Shown here in pieces: positions 35,505 through 43,435 of a stretch of DNA of 64,000 nt. The position numbers and the translations under genes were made by a program. The notes below the pieces were generated by a model that was not told where the DNA came from, made no database searches, and worked only from the letters and a program-made list of their open reading frames with translations. Position 1 is the stretch's first letter. The number at the start of each line of letters is the position of its first letter. Origin of the DNA: Halomonas dongshanensis (lineage in GTDB: Bacteria; Pseudomonadota; Gammaproteobacteria; Pseudomonadales; Halomonadaceae); contig NZ_JAJISC010000005.1 in the NCBI RefSeq assembly GCF_024790395.1, forward strand, positions 310,001 to 374,000, in the 5' to 3' direction.

Positions 35505-37190
35505 TTAAGGCTCGTCGTCGAGCAGCAGCGACGAGGGCGTTTCGGCGGCCATGATCTGCAGGTGAATGGCGGGCATGTGCTGCATGTGCTCGGTTAACCA
35601 GGCGATGATACGTGGCTGCAGCGCCAGGCGAAGATCCGCCAGGGTGTCGGCGGCGATGTCGTCGAGCTGATCGTCGAGCCAGTCGCTGAAACTCTCTTCA
35701 TCCATGGGGCTGGTGGCATCGGCGTCGAGCAGTAGCCGTCCGATGCGTACCCAGCCGGTCTCACTGGCGGTAACCGGTAGAGCGAGAAATAGGCTGCCGC
35801 GACGGTGGGGGTGCTGTGGGCTTTCGAGCCCCGGGTGCGGCGCGGGCGAGTTCTGGGTAACGATACAGGGCGGCTGAGGGTAGTGCGTTTCTACGCGAAG
35901 CCCTTCGTTATCGAAGGCGATAATGTCGCCGTTGACGGGCGCCAGTGGCGCGCAGATACCCAGCTCTTCTGCCAGCGCCTGATGGGCCTGCTGATGGCGC
36001 GCCTCACCGTGAACTGGCAGCAGATGGCGCGGCGACACCCAGCCATAGAGCGTTTTCATCTCCTCTTGCGCCGGGTGACCGGTCGCGTGCAGCTCTGGGT
36101 GATTGTTTTCGTCGAACAGGGCGACGTTGAGCTGACTAAAGCGACGCTTTAACTGCTCGATGGGACGCTCGTTGCCGGGAATGGCCTTGGCCGAGAAGAT
36201 GACCGTATCGCCCGCTTCGAGATCCACGTGCGGATGCCTGCCGGAGGCAAGACGTTGAAGCGCTGCCCGGGGCTCGCCTTGGCTGCCGGTGGCAATGATC
36301 ACGACTTCCGACGGCGGCAGATAGCCCAGGTCATGGGTGGGGACGGTGGCGGGCAAATCATCGAGATAGCCAAGCCCGCGCGCCACGCTCACCATGCGCT
36401 CCATCGAGCGCCCCATGAGGCTGATGCGCCGTCCGCACTGCTGGGCGGCGCGGCCAACGGCGAGCACGCGGGCAAGATTGCTGGCAAAGCAAGAGACCAC
36501 CACGCGGCCCGTGCACTGTTCGATAGCGCGCGTCAGGGCTTTGGCCACGTCGCCTTCGCTGGCCGCGCGCCCAGGGATAGGCGCGTTGGTAGAGTCGCCC
36601 ACCAGCAAATCGACCGGCGCCAGGGCGCGAAAGGTGGCGGCATCGACGCTAGGGCCGATCAACGGCGCAGGGTCGAGCTTCCAGTCGCCGGTATGCAGTA
36701 CCTTGTAGTCGCCGACTAGCATCATCAGCGCGCAGCTTTCGGGAATCGAATGGGTGACGGGGAGAAAGCGCAGGGCGAAAGGCCCGCTCTCTACCGCCTC
36801 ACCGGGGTCGATAACACGAATGGCATCGCTTGCAAGCTGATGCTCGGCGAACTTCAAACGCAGCAAACCCGCTGCCAGCGGCGTGGCATAGATAGGACAG
36901 CTCCAGCGCGGCCAGAGCCAAGCAACGGCACCGATATGATCTTCGTGGCCGTGGGTGATGAAGAGCGCTTTAGGAGCGATCTCGAGTGCCCTGGGGGTAT
37001 CGAGGTTAGGCACCTGCAGCGGCGAGTGGGGAAGATCTTGGCGAATCATCATGCCGCAGTCGATGACGATCCAGTGATCGTCATATCCATACAGCGTGAG
37101 ATTCATACCGATTTCACCGCAACCGCCCAACGGCAACAGGCGTAAGGGAGGGCGGCGACGGGGTCGAATGTGAACGCGTGGTGGATGCAT
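35505..37190 (-). CDS. RNase J-like metallo-beta-lactamase/beta-CASP nuclease
   Basis: A 561-residue protein with the length and order of ribonuclease J: beta-lactamase core with the zinc motif HGHEDHIGA (His80, His82, Asp84, His85), LHTGDWKLDP, the beta-CASP region beginning GDSTNAPIPGR, TGSQGEPRAALQRLASG, and the final LLPVHGEARHQ. RNase J degrades RNA from the 5' end and cuts internally; it is typical of Gram-positives, cyanobacteria and some alphaproteobacteria and is uncommon in RNase E-based gammaproteobacteria. The C-terminal 130 residues diverge from the standard domain. The start has arginine-rich residues that may bind RNA. Confidence 0.85.
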   Translation of the reverse strand: MHPPRVHIRPRRRPPLRLLPLGGCGEIGMNLTLYGYDDHWIVIDCGMMIRQDLPHSPLQVPNLDTPRALEIAPKALFITHGHEDHIGAVAWLWPRWSCPIYATPLAAGLLRLKFAEHQLASDAIRVIDPGEAVESGPFALRFLPVTHSIPESCALMMLVGDYKVLHTGDWKLDPAPLIGPSVDAATFRALAPVDLLVGDSTNAPIPGRAASEGDVAKALTRAIEQCTGRVVVSCFASNLARVLAVGRAAQQCGRRISLMGRSMERMVSVARGLGYLDDLPATVPTHDLGYLPPSEVVIIATGSQGEPRAALQRLASGRHPHVDLEAGDTVIFSAKAIPGNERPIEQLKRRFSQLNVALFDENNHPELHATGHPAQEEMKTLYGWVSPRHLLPVHGEARHQQAHQALAEELGICAPLAPVNGDIIAFDNEGLRVETHYPQPPCIVTQNSPAPHPGLESPQHPHRRGSLFLALPVTASETGWVRIGRLLLDADATSPMDEESFSDWLDDQLDDIAADTLADLRLALQPRIIAWLTEHMQHMPAIHLQIMAAETPSSLLLDDEP

Positions 37191-37366
37191 GTAAACGCAA
37201 CGCCTTAAAAATAGTGGTTTAACTATACGGTAAGGCAGGGGCGCGTCACAATGATGGCCCGCCGACGCCGCCGTGATTCGGCTGGCCGTATCCGCTACAC
37301 TAAGCGGCCATTTTCAGCCGTCGCCTCCGGGCCTTCGTGGCTGGGTTTACGTCAAGAGTAGTCAAG

Positions 37367-38221
37367 ATGTCACACTATTACCGTTTGATGGTCTCCTGCC
37401 CGGATCAGGTGGGAATCGTTGCCCGCGTTTCCAGTTTCATCGCCGAGCAGGGCGGCTCGATCACCGAGGCGAGCCAGCACTCCGATCTGCAGACCGGGCG
37501 CTTTTTCATGCGCTACGAAATTCTTGCCGACTCCATCGGCATGTCGGCGGAAGCATTTCGCGCCGCCTTCGAGCCGGTGGCAAACGGCTTTGATATGCAG
37601 TGGGCGCTGATCGATACCCAGCAGCGCCGCCGCGTGGTGCTGATGGTTTCGCGCGAGTCCCACTGCCTGGTAGACCTGCTCTACCGCTGGCAGGCGGGTG
37701 AACTCGACTGTGATATCGTCGGGGTCATCTCCAATCACGACGATATGCGTTCGCTCAGTGAGTGGTATGGCATTCCTTACCACCACGTACCGGTCGATCC
37801 TGCCGATAAGGCGGCCTCGTTCGAGCGCGTTCAGGCGCTGATCGATGAATCCCGCGCCGACTGCGTGGTGCTTGCCCGCTACATGCAGATCCTGCCGCCC
37901 TCCCTGTGCGCACGCTACGCGGGCCGGGTGATCAACATCCATCACAGCTTCTTGCCCTCGTTTGCTGGCGCGCGGCCCTACCATCAGGCCTACGAGCGTG
38001 GCGTCAAGCTGATCGGCGCGACCTGCCACTACGTCACCGAGGAGCTCGATGCCGGCCCCATCATCGAGCAGGACATCCACCGTGTGAGCCACTGCCATAC
38101 CCCGGCGGATCTGGTGCGCTTTGGCCGCGACGTAGAGAAGTCGGTTCTTGCGCGCGGGCTGCGTTGGCATCTGGAAGACCGCGTGCTGATCCACGGCAAC
38201 AAGACCGTGGTCTTTAGCTAG
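37367..38221 (+). CDS. purU: Formyltetrahydrofolate deformylase
   Basis: A 284-residue enzyme hydrolysing 10-formyl-THF to formate and THF, balancing one-carbon pools and supplying formate. An N-terminal ACT domain (RLMVSCPDQVGIVARVSSFI) precedes the formyltransferase-like domain with LARYMQILPPSLC, the catalytic RVINIHHSFLPSFAGA and THE-like YVTEELDAGPII. The ATG at 37367 is the conserved start; the ribosome site is weak (AAGAG). It ends in a long inverted repeat facing lexA. Confidence 0.93.
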   Translation: MSHYYRLMVSCPDQVGIVARVSSFIAEQGGSITEASQHSDLQTGRFFMRYEILADSIGMSAEAFRAAFEPVANGFDMQWALIDTQQRRRVVLMVSRESHCLVDLLYRWQAGELDCDIVGVISNHDDMRSLSEWYGIPYHHVPVDPADKAASFERVQALIDESRADCVVLARYMQILPPSLCARYAGRVINIHHSFLPSFAGARPYHQAYERGVKLIGATCHYVTEELDAGPIIEQDIHRVSHCHTPADLVRFGRDVEKSVLARGLRWHLEDRVLIHGNKTVVFS

Positions 38222-38241
38222 GCGAGCAGGCCATAACCGAT

Positions 38242-38279
38242 AACGCACAGGGCACGCCAAATGGCGTGCCCTGTGCGTT
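38242..38279. terminator. Perfect 17-bp inverted repeat between purU and lexA
   Basis: The arms AACGCACAGGGCACGCC and GGCGTGCCCTGTGCGTT pair perfectly around an AAAT loop. The genes converge here, so it probably works as a bidirectional terminator even though no long T-run follows. Confidence 0.6.
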
Positions 38280-38321
38280 CAAGCGGGAGGATAACGGGTC
38301 GATAACCCGGGCAGATGGCGC

Positions 38322-38981
38322 TCAGCCAAGCGCTTGACCATTGCCGCCGCGAATCACCCCAACGCCGACGCCCTCGATCTCCAGCGCCTGGTGGCGCAAA
38401 TCGATATCGATGGGGGCAAAGTCGGCGTTTTCGGCTATTAGCTGCACCTGGTGGCCCTGGCGCTTGAAGCGCTTGACGGTGACTTCGTCTTCCAGGCGGG
38501 CGACGACGATCTGGCCATCGCGCACGCGGTCGGTGCGGTGTACCGCCAGCAAATCGCCTTCGAGGATACCGGCGTCTTTCATCGAAAGACCGCGTACGCG
38601 TAAAAGATAGTCGGCGCGCGGGGTGAAGTACTCTGCGGGCAGCGGGCAGTAGCGGTCGATGTGCTCGGCGGCGAGAATCGGGTGGCCCGCGGCCACTTCA
38701 CCGATGATCGGCAAGCCCTGCTCGCTGGCAAAGTTGGTCTCGCTCTCGGCGGGTTCGGGTGTGTCCTGATGGGGCAGGCGAATACCGCGGGACGTATTAC
38801 GAATGATGCGAATCACACCCTTGCGCTCAAGTGCACGCAGATGCTCTTCGGCGGCGTTGGGTGAACGAAAGCCCAGAGCTTTGGCGATCTCGGCGCGAGT
38901 GGGTGGGTAACCCAGCTCCCCCATGGTCTTGACGATAAAATCGAAAACATGCTGCTGGCGTGCCGTGAGCGGACGTGACAT
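38322..38981 (-). CDS. lexA: LexA SOS repressor
   Basis: A 219-residue repressor. The winged helix reads [20 protein letters not shown]; the autocleavage site is Ala98-Gly99 in GEVAAGHP, and the catalytic dyad is Ser133 (RGLSMKDAG) and Lys170 (DEVTVKRF). RecA filaments trigger self-cleavage and derepress DNA repair genes. The start MSRPLTARQ at 38981 is the family start; the frame runs upstream to 39074 through the promoter. Divergent from psrA, as in Pseudomonas. Confidence 0.96.
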   Translation of the reverse strand: MSRPLTARQQHVFDFIVKTMGELGYPPTRAEIAKALGFRSPNAAEEHLRALERKGVIRIIRNTSRGIRLPHQDTPEPAESETNFASEQGLPIIGEVAAGHPILAAEHIDRYCPLPAEYFTPRADYLLRVRGLSMKDAGILEGDLLAVHRTDRVRDGQIVVARLEDEVTVKRFKRQGHQVQLIAENADFAPIDIDLRHQALEIEGVGVGVIRGGNGQALG

Positions 38982-39294
38982 GAGGTGACTCCAACAATAA
39001 ATAAAAACGCGAAAACGGTAACGGTAAACAATGTGGTTAAGTATACAGTATGGCCCTTCATCCAGTATATGCAAAATCGGTCATTTGCGCGGTAGTTGAT
39101 GCAAGTTCATGCCGTGTTCGTTTCAAACGCAGCTATGTTGGTACTGAAAGTGCCCGTCTGTCATTTTTCACTGACCCAGCGCAGATAGCAGTAGCAAGGC
39201 TTGCGTTGCCCCAATGGTTCGTTTAAAACGACTTGCCTAATAGTTACTGTTTAAAACAACCGTTCGCTACTAAGACCGTGAGACTGGAGGGGCC
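38982..39294. promoter_or_regulatory. Divergent lexA-psrA control region
   Basis: This 313-bp gap carries the lexA operator on one side and two odd palindromes for psrA on the other: TCGTTTAAAACGA (39219-39231) and TGTTTAAAACA (39248-39258), centres 28 bp apart. The middle part (39060-39210) shows nothing else I recognise. Confidence 0.55.
39033..39048 (-). promoter_or_regulatory. Probable LexA box
   Basis: On the lexA strand the site reads CTGTATACTTAACCAC. The left half (TACTGTATA with flanks) matches the gammaproteobacterial LexA consensus CTGT-N8-ACAG; the right half is weak. Placed 52-67 bp before the lexA start, as expected for autoregulation. Confidence 0.5.
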
Positions 39295-39972
39295 ATGGCT
39301 CAGTCCGATACCGTGACGCGCATTCTCGATACTGCCGAAGTGCTGTTCGCCGAGCGTGGCTTCGCCGAAACATCGCTGCGCAACATTACCAGCAAGGCGC
39401 GGGTCAATCTGGCCGCCGTCAACTACCATTTCGGCTCCAAGAAAGCGTTGATTCAAGCGGTCTTCGCCCGTTACCTCGAACCTTTCTCGCAGCGCTTTCA
39501 CACGGCCTTGGATAGCCTCGAAGCCGAGCACGAGAGTAGCGTCATCCCCCTTGAGACGCTGCTTGAAACCATGGCGACCACCGTGCTGTCGGTGCCGGCC
39601 GAGCGCCATAGCCTCAAGGTCTTCATGCGCCTTTTGGGGCTTGCTTATAGCCAGGCCCAGGGGCACTTGCGGGGCTACATTCAGCAGGAGTACGGTGACG
39701 TCTTCGCGCGCTTTACCGATCTTGTGCGCCGCGCGACCCCCGAGCTTCCCGACGCCGAGCGTTTCTGGCGCCTGCACTTCATGCTCGGCACGGTCATTTT
39801 TACGCTGTCGGGGCTGGATGCGCTGCGCGATATAGCCGAGAAGGATTACCACGAGCACGTCAGCGTGCGTGATCTGGTTCGGCGCCTGCGTCCCGTCGTG
39901 GTTGCCGCCATGAACGCGCCGCTGCCACCGGCCCTGGAGGAGGCCCGCCATGCCGACCCCTCGCCTTGCTGA
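39295..39972 (+). CDS. psrA: TetR family regulator, PsrA-like
   Basis: A 225-residue TetR repressor. The helix-turn-helix is ETSLRNITSKARVNLAAVNY followed by HFGSKKALIQAVF (about residues 25-57). Position between lexA and nagZ matches Pseudomonas PsrA, which senses long-chain fatty acids and controls beta-oxidation, rpoS and type III secretion genes. Two palindromes just upstream suggest autorepression. The last 23 bases overlap the L,D-transpeptidase gene. Assignment rests on similarity and context; a generic TetR regulator remains possible. Confidence 0.8.
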   Translation: MAQSDTVTRILDTAEVLFAERGFAETSLRNITSKARVNLAAVNYHFGSKKALIQAVFARYLEPFSQRFHTALDSLEAEHESSVIPLETLLETMATTVLSVPAERHSLKVFMRLLGLAYSQAQGHLRGYIQQEYGDVFARFTDLVRRATPELPDAERFWRLHFMLGTVIFTLSGLDALRDIAEKDYHEHVSVRDLVRRLRPVVVAAMNAPLPPALEEARHADPSPC

Positions 39973-40468
39973 ATTACCGCCCGCCAACGCGCTTTGGATA
40001 GAGATCGATACCCGTGCCCAGCAGCTCCACGCCTGGCAGGGTAAGATGCTAACGCGCTCCTGTGCGGTATCGACGGGCGTGGCCGGTACCGGGGAGGAGG
40101 AGGGGAGCGGCCAGACGCCGTTAGGCTGGCACTACGTGCGCGCCGCCATCGGCGATGGGCTACCCGAGAACGCGGTATTTCGCGGTCGGCGTTTCACTGG
40201 GGAGGTGTTTACCCCGGCGCTGAGCGCAGCGCACCCCGAGCGCGATTGGATTCTGACGCGCATTCTCTGGCTCTGTGGGCTGGAACCTGGGGTCAATCGC
40301 GGCGGCTCGCGCGACTCACAGCGCCGCTACATCTACCTCCACGGTACGCCCGCCGATGAGCCCATGGGCACGCCGGCTTCGCACGGCTGCATTCGTTTGC
40401 GTAACGTCGATCTTCTCTGGCTCTTTACCCACGCAGCGCCCGGCACGCCCGTTTGGCTGCACGACTGA
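39950..40468 (+). CDS. L,D-transpeptidase family protein without signal peptide
   Basis: A 172-residue YkuD-domain protein. The active site is HGTPADEPMGTPASHGCIRL with catalytic Cys in SHGCIR; ALWIEIDTRAQQLHAWQG and TPLGWHYV are typical of the domain. These enzymes make 3-3 cross-links or attach lipoproteins in the periplasm, but this protein has no signal peptide or membrane helix, so it may act on cytoplasmic muropeptides or be exported in another way. It overlaps psrA by 23 bp and precedes nagZ, an enzyme of cytoplasmic cell-wall recycling, so a recycling role is attractive. Confidence 0.85.
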   Translation: MPTPRLAELPPANALWIEIDTRAQQLHAWQGKMLTRSCAVSTGVAGTGEEEGSGQTPLGWHYVRAAIGDGLPENAVFRGRRFTGEVFTPALSAAHPERDWILTRILWLCGLEPGVNRGGSRDSQRRYIYLHGTPADEPMGTPASHGCIRLRNVDLLWLFTHAAPGTPVWLHD

Positions 40469-40583
40469 GTGCCAAGGCCACGGCGATAAACGTCCGCTGC
40501 AGATACGTTATGCCCTTGGCGCGGCGTTTGGCCTCGGCCAATCGATGGTCTAAGATGTTTTCCCTTTTTGTTGGACCCACACC

Positions 40584-41597
40584 ATGACGCAACCGCTTGG
40601 CTCGATCATGCTCGACCTCGAAGGTCAGCAGATTACCCCAGAAGAACGCCGCCTTCTTGCCCACCCCGCCGTGGGAGGCGTCATTCTCTTTGCGCGTAAC
40701 GTCGACGATGCTGCCCAGGTGAGTACGCTGTGTCAGTCGCTACGCAAGCTGCGCCCTGACCTTCTGCTCGCGATCGATCAAGAGGGCGGGCGCGTACAGC
40801 GTATCCGTAAGGACCTGACCCGGCTGCCCGCCATGGCCCGCCTAGGCGAGCGCTACGCCGACAGCCCCGAGGAAGGGCTGAGCCTTACGCGCGATGCCGG
40901 TTGGCTCTTGGGTATGGAGATGGCTGCCTGTGGGCTCGATTTGAGCTTCGCGCCGGTGCTGGATATCGATAGCGGTATCTCAAGCGTGATCGGTGATCGC
41001 AGCTTCGGCGGTACGCCCGAGCTTGTCGCAACATTGGGGCAGGCGTTTATACAGGGGCTACACGAGGCGGGGATGGCGGCCGTGGGCAAGCACTTCCCCG
41101 GCCACGGTGGCGTGGCGGCGGATTCCCACCTTGCGCTACCCGTCGACGACCGCCCGCTTGAGGATATCCGCGCTCACGATCTGGTGCCGTTTACTCGCCT
41201 GGCGGCAGAACTCGATGGGGTGATGCCTGCGCACGTGGTCTATAGCGCCTTCGATGCCCGCCCCGCCGGTTTCTCACCCAGCTGGCTGGGTATGCTGCGC
41301 GAATCCTTAGGCTTCAAGGGCTCTATCTTTTCCGATGATTTGAGCATGAAAGGCGCCCACGAGGCAGGCGGCCCTGTGGAGCGCGCCAAGGCCGCGCTCG
41401 ATGCCGGATGTGACATGCTGCTCGTTTGCAACGACCGCGCCGCGGCCTTTGAGGTCCTCGACGCCTATCCAGATATTGCCAGCAAGCGTCCGGCGCGACT
41501 GCGCTATGCCCGGGCACGCCCCGATTTGGCAGCGCTTTCGGCACTGGGTCGTTGGAGGCGCACCCATGCCCAGCTTGAAGCTCTCGCCGCCGAGTAG
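40584..41597 (+). CDS. nagZ: Beta-N-acetylhexosaminidase NagZ
   Basis: A 337-residue family 3 glycosidase removing GlcNAc from muropeptides imported by AmpG. LAIDQEGGRVQRI, the catalytic loop KHFPGHGGVAADSH and the nucleophile Asp in FSDDLSMKGA identify it. Cytoplasmic, no signal peptide. NagZ products can act as signals for beta-lactamase induction in some bacteria. It lies downstream of psrA and the transpeptidase, all on one strand. Confidence 0.95.
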   Translation: MTQPLGSIMLDLEGQQITPEERRLLAHPAVGGVILFARNVDDAAQVSTLCQSLRKLRPDLLLAIDQEGGRVQRIRKDLTRLPAMARLGERYADSPEEGLSLTRDAGWLLGMEMAACGLDLSFAPVLDIDSGISSVIGDRSFGGTPELVATLGQAFIQGLHEAGMAAVGKHFPGHGGVAADSHLALPVDDRPLEDIRAHDLVPFTRLAAELDGVMPAHVVYSAFDARPAGFSPSWLGMLRESLGFKGSIFSDDLSMKGAHEAGGPVERAKAALDAGCDMLLVCNDRAAAFEVLDAYPDIASKRPARLRYARARPDLAALSALGRWRRTHAQLEALAAE

Positions 41598-41692
41598 CGC
41601 GCTTGCCGTTTAGTATCGCTGCTCTTTTATTTTGAGCGGCGCCGTTTTGCATTTTCTTATTCGATACTTAGTTAACCACGTGGAGTTCATTC

Positions 41693-42271
41693 GTGAGCAA
41701 GCTCAATCAGGAAGCCCTCGAGTCGTTGGATAGCATGCGCGAGGTCATGGCCGATGCCGATTGTTTGATTTCGCAGGCCGAGGTGGAAAGCGCGCTGGAT
41801 CGTATGGCGCAGGCGATTACGGATGATCTTGGCGACAAGCTGCCGGTGTTTTACTGCGTCATGAACGGCGGGCTGATTACCACCGGTCACCTGCTTACTC
41901 GGTTGGGCTTCCCCTTGGAAGTGGACTACCTGCACGCAACGCGCTATCGCAACGAGCTGCGCGGCGGGGAGCTTTTCTGGCGGGTCTCACCGGAGATTCC
42001 CATGGCGGGACGCCATGTGGTCATCGTCGATGACATTCTCGATGAGGGTGCCACGCTAAGCGCCATTCTCGAGTACTGCAAAGAGGCCCAGGCGGCGAGC
42101 ATTCGTACCGCCGTGCTGGTCGATAAATGCCACGACCGCAAGGCGGTGCCGGGGCTCAAAGCCGACTACTGTAGCCTCGAAGTTGCCGACCGCTACGTCT
42201 TCGGCTTCGGTATGGATTACAAGGGGTACTGGCGCAACGCCCCGGGCATCTTTGCCCCCAAGGGGCTTTAA
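41693..42271 (+). CDS. Hypoxanthine-guanine phosphoribosyltransferase
   Basis: A 192-residue type I PRTase. FYCVMNGGLITTGHLLTRL, LEVDYLHATRYRNELRGGE and the PRPP loop VVIVDDILDEGATL match the Hpt family, and the end VFGFGMDYKGYWRNAPGIF is typical of the base-binding region. It would salvage hypoxanthine and guanine to IMP and GMP. Its place after nagZ recalls Pseudomonas, where a nucleobase gene also follows nagZ. With apt, gpt and upp it is the fourth PRTase of this kind in the window. Confidence 0.88.
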   Translation: MSKLNQEALESLDSMREVMADADCLISQAEVESALDRMAQAITDDLGDKLPVFYCVMNGGLITTGHLLTRLGFPLEVDYLHATRYRNELRGGELFWRVSPEIPMAGRHVVIVDDILDEGATLSAILEYCKEAQAASIRTAVLVDKCHDRKAVPGLKADYCSLEVADRYVFGFGMDYKGYWRNAPGIFAPKGL

Positions 42272-42342
42272 CCAAGCCTTCCGCCAAGCCGTCACCAAGG
42301 CCTTAAAACAATTATATAAAAACTAAGCACTACACCCCTGGA

Positions 42343-43176
42343 TTAGCGCGGCGAAAAGCGTCGCGCTAATCCTGTCTCGGCGATCATCCGCGTCGAGATC
42401 TCCTCGACCGAGAAGCGCGTGGTATCGATGTGCGGAATGTGCATCTTGCGATAGAGCGCCTCGGCCTGTTCGACCTCTTGTAAACACTGATCGATGGAGC
42501 TGTAACGGCTATTGGGCCGCCGCTCGTTGCGAATGGCCGACAGGCGCCGGGCGTCGATGGTGAGCCCAAAGAGCTTATGGCGGTGGGGCGCAAGCACTTT
42601 GGGCAGCTTCAAGGTGCCGTCTTCGTCCAGGTCGTCTTCGGTCAGCGGGTAGTTGGCCGCGCGAATACCAAATTGCAGCGCCAGATAGAGCGAGGTAGGC
42701 GTCTTGCCGCAGCGTGAAACGCCCACCAGGATGATGTCCGCCTTATCGTATTGGTGCGTGCGTGCGCCGTCGTCGTTATCCAGAGCAAAGTGCACCGAGT
42801 GAATGCGGTCCATGTAGACGGCGTCACTGCCGATCGAGTGCGTGCGTCCTACGCTGTAGGAGGAGCGGGCTCCGAGCACCTGTTCGAGCGGCTCTAAAAA
42901 GGTCGAGAAGATGTCCACCTTAAAGCCCGAGGATTGGCGAATGACGTCGCGAATCTGCTGGTCGACGATGGTGTCGATGATGATCGGCTGTTCGCCATCG
43001 CGTACGGCGGTCGCATCGATGATCGCGGTCAGCGCCTGGGCCTTGTCGAGAGTGTCGATATAGGGTTTGGTGACCATGCTGATGTCGATGTCACCGAACT
43101 GCGCCAAGAGACTGCGCCCGAGACTCTCGGCGGTGATGCCGGTGCCGTCGGAGATAAAGAAGGCGGTGCGGGTCAT
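42343..43176 (-). CDS. ppsR: PEP synthase regulatory protein (kinase/pyrophosphorylase)
   Basis: A 277-residue DUF299 protein that inactivates PpsA by ADP-dependent phosphorylation and reactivates it by phosphorolysis. [20 protein letters not shown] is the family start, [15 protein letters not shown] holds the P-loop, and [20 protein letters not shown] follows. The start at 43176 (MTRTAFF) is certain; the open frame continues 400 bp upstream over ppsA but without conserved sequence. Divergent from ppsA, its target, across a 259-bp promoter region. Confidence 0.94.
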   Translation of the reverse strand: MTRTAFFISDGTGITAESLGRSLLAQFGDIDISMVTKPYIDTLDKAQALTAIIDATAVRDGEQPIIIDTIVDQQIRDVIRQSSGFKVDIFSTFLEPLEQVLGARSSYSVGRTHSIGSDAVYMDRIHSVHFALDNDDGARTHQYDKADIILVGVSRCGKTPTSLYLALQFGIRAANYPLTEDDLDEDGTLKLPKVLAPHRHKLFGLTIDARRLSAIRNERRPNSRYSSIDQCLQEVEQAEALYRKMHIPHIDTTRFSVEEISTRMIAETGLARRFSPR

Positions 43177-43435
43177 GGAAATGGCCTTTTGAGACGCGGG
43201 TGGATAGGGGCGTTGTCGAACGATTATACCCATGACGGGGAAGCGATGAGCAGTCGTGAAAGCCTGTGTCGACAAGCCACGACTACAGGAGCAAGCGATA
43301 TTAGACGTTTGTTGTAAAAATCCTTCACTGACTACGCTATTAGACCAATGGCGAATAGGGGGCGCCGATGATATGTTGTCAACGCTAGCACGGTAACGGT
43401 TAGACGGCCGTACAACGAGATAAGCAGGGGGTTGC

